From Candidatus Cloacimonadota bacterium (GTDB lineage Bacteria; Cloacimonadota; Cloacimonadia; Cloacimonadales; TCS61): 5,112 nucleotides of DNA. Below are positions 1 to 5,112 of this stretch, piece after piece. The stretch is taken from positions 1 through 5,112 of the forward strand of contig JAFGMF010000020.1 of the NCBI GenBank assembly GCA_016927675.1, written 5' to 3'. Position numbers and translations under genes: made by a program. Positions within the stretch are counted from its first letter, which is position 1. Every line of letters begins with the position of its first letter. The notes under the pieces were generated by a model, which saw nothing but the letters and a program-made list of their open reading frames with translations, was not told the DNA's origin and made no database searches.

Positions 1-411
1 CTGATCCAGAATCAGATCCTGATCACTGCCGATCTCTTTGTCATCATAATCCTGAACCGGGAAGAGTTCGACATTCTCGATTAGTTCTACAGTTCCATAT
101 TCAACCTGAAGAAAAACCTCTCCTTCATCCGGGATCATGAACAGTCGTGAATAAACCGGTAGATCAGGTTTCCCGACTTCCATTTTCCGGTTTTCATCCG
201 GAACTGTAATTTTCAGATAATCGTTGTCTTTATGAAAGATGGTTTTCTTCTCATATCCTTTCAAATTGAAATCCACCTGAATATTGCTGTAATCTCCGGA
301 ATCAAATTCAAATATTTCTTTATCGTAATTCTCGGAAATTTCAATCCATTCCGCATTTAATCCTGCAAAAATCAGAAAAAGAAACCCAAAAATCAACTGA
401 CAGTACTTCAC
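1..411 (-). CDS. Gingipain-type secreted protein, N-terminal signal peptide and propeptide, 3' partial
   Basis: Only the first 137 codons are visible and the frame stays open at the window edge. The chosen start is GTG at 409-411, because GGGAG lies 5 bases upstream and it puts a signal peptide at the very N-terminus: MKYC, a hydrophobic core QLIFGFLFLIFAG, then a likely signal peptidase I site after LNA (residue 20). The first in-frame ATG (181-183) would remove the signal peptide and half of the propeptide. Residues ~21-137 look like a C25 propeptide: GKPDLPVYSRLFMIPDEGEV (80-99), then LIENVELFPVQDY (110-122). The latter aligns with the LENVIIYPAQEL segment at the start of the larger gene, so the two are probably paralogues. 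The gene lies 21 bases after its neighbour's stop, in the same frame, and is probably co-transcribed with it. A C25 catalytic domain is expected beyond base 1 but cannot be seen. The same propeptide type is also found on some non-peptidase surface proteins, so enzyme identity is inferred. Confidence 0.85.
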   Translation of the reverse strand, partial: MKYCQLIFGFLFLIFAGLNAEWIEISENYDKEIFEFDSGDYSNIQVDFNLKGYEKKTIFHKDNDYLKITVPDENRKMEVGKPDLPVYSRLFMIPDEGEVFLQVEYGTVELIENVELFPVQDYDDKEIGSDQDLILDQ

Positions 412-416
412 ATTCA

Positions 417-421
417 CTCCC
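417..421 (-). promoter_or_regulatory. Ribosome binding site for the downstream GTG-started gene
   Basis: On the minus strand GGGAG ends 5 bases before GTG at 409-411. This decides the start in favour of that codon over another in-frame GTG at 415-417, which overlaps the GGGAG itself and has no Shine-Dalgarno-like sequence at a normal distance. The whole intergenic gap is 412-432 and has no room for a promoter or terminator, so translation probably relies on read-through transcription from the upstream gene. Confidence 0.65.
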
Positions 422-432
422 GTACTATTTTT

Positions 433-717
433 CTATTTTATTAACAGCATTTTTCTAATAAAAGTCTTTGAACCGGTTTTGAGTTGATAAAAATAGATCC
501 CTGAAGAAACAGCCCTGCTAAGATCATCCGTTCCGTTCCAGACAGCATTATGTTCACCAAGGGGATATTCCCCTTTTACAAGCCTTTTTACCTGCTCACC
601 TTTCAGGTTAAATATGATAAGTTCAACTTCGCCCGGATCGGACAGAGAAAAAGAAATTCTTGTTTCCGGACTGCGTCCGCCACCCGATGGATTAAAGGGA
701 TTGGGATAGTTTTGCTT
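433..717 (-). other. C-terminal NPFNP / FlgD-like secretion sorting domain
   Basis: Residues ~1451-1544 contain KQNYPNPFNP, then TRISFSLSDPGEVELIIFN, LKGEQVKRLV, a VWNGTDD turn, SSGIYFYQLKTG and the terminal KMLLIK. This is the type A C-terminal domain pattern associated with type IX secretion in FCB bacteria, sharing its fold with the FlgD Ig-like domain. It should direct the protein across the outer membrane after Sec export. An eight-residue SGGGRSPE segment interrupts the motif between NPFNP and TRISF, where few or no residues are usual. Confidence 0.8.
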
Positions 718-3700
718 TAGCCCGGTAACCGGAATAATATTATTGTCATTCCCGCCGGTAATCGGTATGCCGGTTCCGGAAATATTCAGCTGGTATTCAC
801 TTTCATCCGGATCGTTACTCCAGATGGTCATAATCCCATGATATTCTTCCTCTGAGAGCGGAGAAAATGTTACCAGAATATTCTGCGAATTTCCGGGTTG
901 CAGTTCGAAACTGATGAGATCGATCTCAAATTCGGGCAGATCAACCTCGATATCGGTAATGGTCAGCGGACTGACTCCGTCATTGGTAACGATCAGTGTA
1001 TCGGTAAGCTGAGAGTTCACTTCAACTTCGCCGAAACTTAAAGGATCAGGAGTCACGGTTATATCGGGTAATTCCCCGGCGACAATTAGATTTACCGGTA
1101 ATATCAGCAAATTATTATCAGGGTCATTAGAAGATATCATCAGGTTGCAGAGATATTCACCCAAACCGAGTTCTGCAGAAGTAACTGTGATATTTACCGG
1201 AACAGTCAATCCGGAACCGATGATTCCGCTGGATGGATAAACATCGATCCATTCGATGATCTTTTTAATCCTGACGGCTAATTCATTCTCCACATAATCG
1301 CTGTTAAAAACTACCTGTAATCCGATATTTCCCTCATCATCCTGAATTCCGATTGTTACGGTATCAGTATCACCCGAGACAGATCGGTATTGGAAAAGAA
1401 TCTCACCATCAGGATAGAGAATTGTCTGAAAATCGTAGGTTCCATTATGTGCACCGGGATAATGAATTACATTATCAAACCAGACGATCAGACTATCTGC
1501 GGTAGAATAATAATACACATCACCACCACCATTTTCTCCATCATATGGATAAAGGTCATCCCAGTAGGGCATGATCGCCGGTCGCGGAGCATCTGCGGAT
1601 GGAATTACTGTATTCAGCCATTCATTTGTATCATCTCCAAAACCGATCCAACCATTGGGATTAACCCTGAAATTGGCATAATCTATACCATAAAAATTAA
1701 AGGGAAACTCAAGCGGAATAAGTTCCGTACCCTGATCGTTTGTCGAGAAACTCAGCTGTTGCCCTAAACCCTCTATGTTACGCCAGTTGTACTCAGGACC
1801 ACCCGGCTCATTGCTGTCCATCCACTGATATCCATAAGCATCAGGCCCTCCGCTGTCACGGTCAACTTCTGGATAATCAACCTGTTCTCCCTGATAGCTT
1901 TTAGAAATACTGTAAAATAAATTCTGCTCACCATTGTTGGAAATTTCCAATATTCTGCTATCCTGAGCAAACGGCTGGATAGCTATATCAAAATAATTAT
2001 GATCCAGACTGATCTCTGCCGGTGCCATCACACTGGATCCACGGGTGGTAAATAACAGAGCCATCCCATCCTGCAGAGTTTTTGCTGCCGTCGGGTAAAG
2101 ATTCCGGAAAGAATATTCAAGCCCGACAGTCGAGCTGTGGTCTTCTATACCAACTGTGGAATATGGACCTTCCGTGATGTTCTGGTCGACATTGTTAACT
2201 TCTTGATACTGAAAGAGCAGATCAGCATCTCCGGACGGAGTGGGATAGAACTCCGGATCATAGATGATCACCTGAAAAGTTTCTTTGTAACTGGTATTGA
2301 AATTATTGCCCAGCCTGGACCATTCCACTATAAAGTAATGAAGCCCCGGATCATAATAATAACAGACATTACCGCTGCCGATAGAAAGATCATCCCAGAA
2401 AGGCGCGATCATCGGAGACGGCCCGAGTGGCCCTGGAATATGCCAGTTCATGAACTCGTAATTGTCTGTTGCTCCGGGAGACATCCAGCCATTGGAACAT
2501 ACAGTAATAACATCGTAGGGAATTCCATAGAATCTGAAGGTAAAAGGTACATCGATCGTTTCGATATCACCATTATTACCATTATCATATAGATTGATCA
2601 CCGTACCACTTCCGCCATAATCAGGATCAATTTCGATCCAGTTGTATTGCGGAGCAAGCTCATATCCCTCATCACCATCGTCAAAACAGTAATAACCGTA
2701 GGCATCCGGACCCAGTGGATCGGTGATAGAGACCTGTCCCAGATCAAGTAAAAAAGTAATCTCCTGCTCATAACCCTGGCTGTTATATATTGTCAGAAGA
2801 AATGGAATCTGTTGACCGGGAAGAGCCTGTGCACTTGCCTTGATAACAAAAACATCTGCAGCGTTTGCCTGAGTAACTCCCGGTAGAATATCCCCATAAT
2901 AACCGACACTGTCTTCCACGGTTATCATCTGATGAGAACAGCTGAGCAGCCCGTAAATATCTTCACCGGCAAGAGTTCCGATGTTTGTGATACTAACTGT
3001 GAAATCAACGATTTCGTCAGGGTCAAGGATACCATTATTACCATCGTATACGTTATAATTTTCGAAAGCGAAATTTGCGCCTGAGACGATCAGGGGAATA
3101 TTATCATACCAGATATTTCCCGCGCCATCTTCGATCTCGAAATTGAGCGGGATAACTGTGCCGCCGGGAATATCGGCAGCCAGTGTAAAATCAAAATCGT
3201 CGATTGTTAACACCACCTCTCCCGGAGGGATGTTCCCGAATTCTTCTTGATCATCGGTTATCTCAATCCAGGCGGAAGAAGAAGACAAGGTTGCAGAGAC
3301 ATCAGAACAGTTAGTAGTCCCGAAATTCTGCATTCCCACAATAAGTTCGATACTCTCTCCCGGATTGGGGATCCCATCACCATTTCCGTTGGAACTACCT
3401 TGATCATCATCGTCAACACTGTATTGTCGGATATTGATAAAGACATCCTGCTGGGCAATCGTAGCTTCTCCAAGATAAGGGATAAAATTGTGCTTGGTAA
3501 CGGTAATACCGAGTACGCCTGTTTGCTGAGTAGACAAGGGAAGCAGAACTTTGCCTTCAGTATCGGTAAAATCTGTTGAAAAAATATCATCATCCCCCAT
3601 AATGATTGTTACCCAGCTGTTTTCAACAGGCAGACCGTATTCATCTGTGACGGTTACCTCCAGGAAATTCTGTCCCGGAGATATATCCTCATTATAGATC

Positions 3701-5112
3701 ACCTGTAGGTTTCGGGGCAGATCTGTCCATAAAGCCGTTGCCGGATCACCCATCAGATTATTCCAGTGAGAGAAGATATTCACATAATTGGAGTTATTGG
3801 GAAAATTCAAATAGAGATTCATTTTACCACGCACAAGTGAAGCACCCGGATTATAAAGTTTATCGACAAATAATCCGAAATAAATTCCGGCGTCAACGCA
3901 GTTATTGAGAACAGTACGTGTACCCCAGGTTGCCGTTCCCACAGATGCGATCCCGCCTTTGGGAGTACTCGGGTTGCCGGCGCGGAGAAACACTTCACTG
4001 CGAGCATCATCATTGTAAAAATCTCCCGTACCGCAGGTAAGGGTAACCACATATGGCAACATATATCCATTATTGAGATTATTAGTATTGGAATTACCCC
4101 AGCCACTCATATTAAGATAACCGCGGTAATTCATATAGGCTGCGCCAGCATTGAGCGAGTTGGTGATCTGCTGCACAAAATTTCCTGAATACGCCTCATC
4201 AAAACTGAAATGAGGAACCTCTGTCTCCATCATTTCCCGGATGCTGATCTTGGTGGTTACACACGATTGTCCGGAAGTGTTTGGATCTCCTACCAGAAGG
4301 GCATTTCTGAACCAGTTGATGTTTCCCAGATAGGGTTCTTTTTCATATTTAAGGATCTTATTGATAATCGTCTGTAATTGAGCCTCGGTGTTGATCGAGA
4401 TCCTGCCGATATAAGCATCGGCAAGGATATCATTGCCTTCCAGCTGCGTATAGGGATGATCTCCTTCTCCGCTATATCCCGACCAGCTTTCAAACCAGGT
4501 GGGTATGGTGAATGATCCGGATGCATCCCCTACGAGGATGATAAATTCCGGAGGATTTTCCCAGGAGTTATATGCGTTCTGAATGTAATTCTTGATCGCA
4601 GAATTAGTTGTTCCTGTAACAGCAGTACTTACTGCAACAACCTGAAATCCTTTTTGATGTCTCCAGTCGATCAATTCCTGCAGAGATGGCAGAACCTGGC
4701 TGTTGTTTGCATAAATAAACAGGCAGGATGGCTGCTGATAATCATCTCTAAGCGGATTACCATCATAATTGATAACCATGGATTGATACAGTGGTTCAAA
4801 AAATCGGGACCGTTTTTTATCGGAAGTCTTGACGTTTCTTTGACCATTGCCGCTTACAGTAAGAGAAAGAGAAAGATTGCTGATGATCTCCAGTTTGTTT
4901 GTCTGGGGATCGAACCTGAAAGGATTGACAGTTAACAGGCAGACTCTGAGATCCCGCATGATAACCGGTTCACCAATATCGATCAGGTTTTCCGGATAAG
5001 ATCCTCCACTCTGATAGAAGCTGTGGTCTATGATAAATTCACTCGTTTGCCTGTTACTTTCACTCATCAGTTCCTGAGCCGGATAGATTATTACATTTTC
5101 GAGAGATGTTAC
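433..5112 (-). CDS. Gingipain-like (peptidase family C25) secreted multidomain protein, 5' partial
   Basis: Likely an exported cell-surface or secreted cysteine-peptidase homologue. The frame is open from the window edge to TAG at 433-435 (1559 codons); numbers below count from the in-frame Met at 5067. Domains: propeptide to ~97, with a basic cluster KKRSR (84-88) before the mature part; C25 domain ~113-447 with ILVGD, GNDILADAYIGR, NYRGY, TCGTGDF (Cys345) and GDPATALW; Ig-like domain ~451-546; two NPGE/DPDE beta-sandwiches ~547-663 and ~664-780; GPDAYGY module A ~785-1010; split beta-sandwich ~1014-1072 and ~1270-1331 with module B (~1073-1268) between its halves; ASH-like domain ~1334-1433; NPFNP/FlgD-like sorting domain ~1451-1544 ending KMLLIK. 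The usual catalytic His of GHG is Tyr317, so activity is uncertain. The Met at 5067 is internal: the 15 codons before it (VTSLENVIIYPAQEL) match the propeptide of the next gene, which suggests about 105-110 residues, including the signal peptide, lie outside the window. Family assignment is confident; substrate is unknown. Confidence 0.9.
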   Translation of the reverse strand, partial: VTSLENVIIYPAQELMSESNRQTSEFIIDHSFYQSGGSYPENLIDIGEPVIMRDLRVCLLTVNPFRFDPQTNKLEIISNLSLSLTVSGNGQRNVKTSDKKRSRFFEPLYQSMVINYDGNPLRDDYQQPSCLFIYANNSQVLPSLQELIDWRHQKGFQVVAVSTAVTGTTNSAIKNYIQNAYNSWENPPEFIILVGDASGSFTIPTWFESWSGYSGEGDHPYTQLEGNDILADAYIGRISINTEAQLQTIINKILKYEKEPYLGNINWFRNALLVGDPNTSGQSCVTTKISIREMMETEVPHFSFDEAYSGNFVQQITNSLNAGAAYMNYRGYLNMSGWGNSNTNNLNNGYMLPYVVTLTCGTGDFYNDDARSEVFLRAGNPSTPKGGIASVGTATWGTRTVLNNCVDAGIYFGLFVDKLYNPGASLVRGKMNLYLNFPNNSNYVNIFSHWNNLMGDPATALWTDLPRNLQVIYNEDISPGQNFLEVTVTDEYGLPVENSWVTIIMGDDDIFSTDFTDTEGKVLLPLSTQQTGVLGITVTKHNFIPYLGEATIAQQDVFINIRQYSVDDDDQGSSNGNGDGIPNPGESIELIVGMQNFGTTNCSDVSATLSSSSAWIEITDDQEEFGNIPPGEVVLTIDDFDFTLAADIPGGTVIPLNFEIEDGAGNIWYDNIPLIVSGANFAFENYNVYDGNNGILDPDEIVDFTVSITNIGTLAGEDIYGLLSCSHQMITVEDSVGYYGDILPGVTQANAADVFVIKASAQALPGQQIPFLLTIYNSQGYEQEITFLLDLGQVSITDPLGPDAYGYYCFDDGDEGYELAPQYNWIEIDPDYGGSGTVINLYDNGNNGDIETIDVPFTFRFYGIPYDVITVCSNGWMSPGATDNYEFMNWHIPGPLGPSPMIAPFWDDLSIGSGNVCYYYDPGLHYFIVEWSRLGNNFNTSYKETFQVIIYDPEFYPTPSGDADLLFQYQEVNNVDQNITEGPYSTVGIEDHSSTVGLEYSFRNLYPTAAKTLQDGMALLFTTRGSSVMAPAEISLDHNYFDIAIQPFAQDSRILEISNNGEQNLFYSISKSYQGEQVDYPEVDRDSGGPDAYGYQWMDSNEPGGPEYNWRNIEGLGQQLSFSTNDQGTELIPLEFPFNFYGIDYANFRVNPNGWIGFGDDTNEWLNTVIPSADAPRPAIMPYWDDLYPYDGENGGGDVYYYSTADSLIVWFDNVIHYPGAHNGTYDFQTILYPDGEILFQYRSVSGDTDTVTIGIQDDEGNIGLQVVFNSDYVENELAVRIKKIIEWIDVYPSSGIIGSGLTVPVNITVTSAELGLGEYLCNLMISSNDPDNNLLILPVNLIVAGELPDITVTPDPLSFGEVEVNSQLTDTLIVTNDGVSPLTITDIEVDLPEFEIDLISFELQPGNSQNILVTFSPLSEEEYHGIMTIWSNDPDESEYQLNISGTGIPITGGNDNNIIPVTGLKQNYPNPFNPSGGGRSPETRISFSLSDPGEVELIIFNLKGEQVKRLVKGEYPLGEHNAVWNGTDDLSRAVSSGIYFYQLKTGSKTFIRKMLLIK
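667..679. repeat. Short perfect inverted repeat inside the sorting-motif insertion
   Basis: On the plus strand CGGAC-TGC-GTCCG is a perfect 5-bp stem with a 3-base loop. It lies inside the 24 bases (664-687) that encode the extra SGGGRSPE segment of the larger protein. The arms do not pair further outward. It is too short to be called a mobile element on this evidence, and chance is possible in a region rich in CCGGA. Confidence 0.4.
769..1068 (-). other. ASH/choice-of-anchor-D-like Ig domain
   Basis: Residues ~1334-1433 follow the ASPM-SPD-2-Hydin style pattern: PDITVTPDPLSFGEVEV, LIVTNDGVSPLTITDIEV, a FSPLSEEEYHGIMTIWSNDP block and a closing NISGTG. Such domains act as spacers that hold surface protein modules apart from the sorting domain. 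The assignment rests on the FGEV, TN-G-LTI, TFSP, SNDP and GTG motifs in the expected order. Confidence 0.75.
1264..1851 (-). repeat. GPDAYGY module, copy B (nested)
   Basis: Residues ~1073-1268. The blocks match copy A in order: GPDAYGYQWMDS, YNWRNIEG, FPFNFYGIDYANF, PNGWIGFG, IMPYWDDL, LIVWFDNV, FQTILYPDGEILFQYRSV and TIGIQDDEGNIGLQVVF. The DNA of the two copies is clearly diverged, so this is an old duplication and not a recent one. Copy B sits between two halves of another beta-sandwich domain, unlike copy A. Confidence 0.7.
2038..2715 (-). repeat. GPDAYGY module, copy A
   Basis: Residues ~785-1010. It begins GPDAYGYYCFDDGD and has YNWIEIDP, VPFTFRFYGIPYD, SNGWM, IAPFWDDL, FIVEWSR, FQVIIYDP, LLFQYQEV and TVGIEDHSSTVGLEY. 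These blocks occur in the same order in copy B. Copy A is about 30 residues longer, with an extra segment around YDPEFYPTPSGDAD, and holds three cysteines that copy B lacks. It is an all-beta module that I recall from secreted proteins of uncultured FCB bacteria. Its function is unknown to me; binding or adhesion is a guess. Confidence 0.7.
2728..3429 (-). repeat. Two tandem beta-sandwich domains with acidic Asp/Asn-Gly loops
   Basis: Residues ~547-663 and ~664-780 each open with an acidic Gly-rich loop followed by a strand and an N-x-G turn. The first has NGNGDGIPNPGESIELIVG then MQNFGT; the second has DGNNGILDPDEIVDFTVSI then TNIGT. Both continue with a similar pattern ending in a conserved turn (FGNIPPGE and YGDILPG) and a strand near GGTVIPLNFEI or GQQIPFLLTI. 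They are diverged protein-level repeats. The D/N-x-N-x-D/N-G spacing resembles calcium-binding loops, but metal binding is inferred. They resemble CARDB-like spacer domains. Confidence 0.65.
3727..4731 (-). other. Peptidase C25 (gingipain-like) catalytic domain
   Basis: Residues ~113-447 of the larger protein (Met at 5067 = 1). The first part has an alternating beta/alpha pattern: CLFIYANN, then LIDWRHQKGFQVVAVST, then FIILVGDASG. The conserved acidic block GNDILADAYIGRIS (211-224) follows, then a KYEKEPY helix end. The second half holds NYRGY (313-317) where gingipains have a GHG motif with the catalytic His, and TCGTGDF (344-350) where the nucleophilic Cys is expected (Cys345, bases 4033-4035). 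It ends with HWNNLMGDPATALW, the usual GDP-type closing motif of the family. Membership is clear from motif order and spacing; catalytic competence is not. Confidence 0.85.
4777..5112 (-). other. C-terminal part of gingipain-type propeptide
   Basis: The visible region runs from the window edge to about residue 97. It shows LENVIIYPAQEL, then SYPENLIDIGEPVIMRDLRV and LLTVNPFRFDPQTNKLEIIS. This is the usual end of a C25 propeptide: a YPe/lG-P/RD strand followed by a 'PvqYnP-t-kl' strand. The basic cluster KKRSR just before FFEPLYQSMVINY would be a plausible processing site by an Arg/Lys-specific protease. That is inference by analogy with gingipain maturation. Confidence 0.7.

Noticed and set aside
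400..402. Cys4 of the downstream protein as a lipoprotein cysteine
   Set aside because: It lies before the hydrophobic core and not after it, and no lipobox precedes it. A signal peptidase I site after LNA fits better.
412..432. Promoter or terminator between the genes
   Set aside because: The gap is only 21 bases, with no stem-loop, T-run or -10/-35 pair.
409..435. Read-through of TAG to join the two genes into one protein
   Set aside because: The frames match, but a ribosome binding site, GTG start and signal peptide follow the stop, and the sorting domain before it ends with the canonical KMLLIK terminus.
1390..2592. Plus-strand open frames at 1390-1767 and 2137-2592
   Set aside because: They lie fully opposite the conserved GPDAYGY modules. 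Their translations are rich in Ile and His, with no recognisable domain and no supporting ribosome binding site.
3247..3593. Overlapping open frames on both strands at 3247-3579 and 3258-3593
   Set aside because: They are shadows of the acidic-loop beta-sandwich and Ig-like regions of the larger gene. No family resemblance was seen.
3819..4935. Other open frames at 3819-4106 and 4290-4526 (minus) and 4654-4935 (plus)
   Set aside because: They are alternate frames of the C25 domain and propeptide, whose motifs are clearly read in the main frame.

Overview
The window holds two genes, both on the minus strand, and almost no non-coding DNA. Both look like secreted, gingipain-type (peptidase family C25) multidomain proteins arranged in tandem. 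Both are cut by the window edges: the larger one lacks its N-terminus beyond base 5112, and the second loses most of its length beyond base 1. No RNA gene, insertion sequence, CRISPR array or convincing terminator was seen.

Layout in the direction of transcription. Bases 5112 to 433 encode 1559 visible residues. In order these are the end of a gingipain propeptide, a C25 catalytic-like domain, an Ig-like domain, two related 'DG-x-NPGE/DPDE' beta-sandwich domains, and a first copy of a 'GPDAYGY...NGW...WDDL' module. Next comes a split beta-sandwich with a second copy of that module placed inside it, then an ASH/choice-of-anchor-type domain and a C-terminal NPFNP/FlgD-like sorting domain. After 21 bases, a GTG-started gene (411 to beyond base 1) begins with a signal peptide and another gingipain-type propeptide. 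The end of that propeptide aligns with the first residues visible in the larger gene, so the two genes appear to be paralogues.

Organism. The C-terminal NYPNPFNP sorting motif ending in KMLLIK, the C25 peptidase, the strings of beta-sandwich modules and the moderate base composition suggest an uncultured member of the FCB superphylum (Cloacimonadota-, Marinimicrobia- or Bacteroidota-like). This is inferred from protein style; no phylogenetic marker is present.

How they may work together. Both products should be exported by the Sec system. The larger one should then be carried across the outer membrane by a type IX-like secretion route and anchored or released at the cell surface. The most striking point is that the usual C25 catalytic histidine (the GHG motif) appears as tyrosine (RGY), while the candidate nucleophilic cysteine is kept. 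Whether the protein is an active protease is therefore open.
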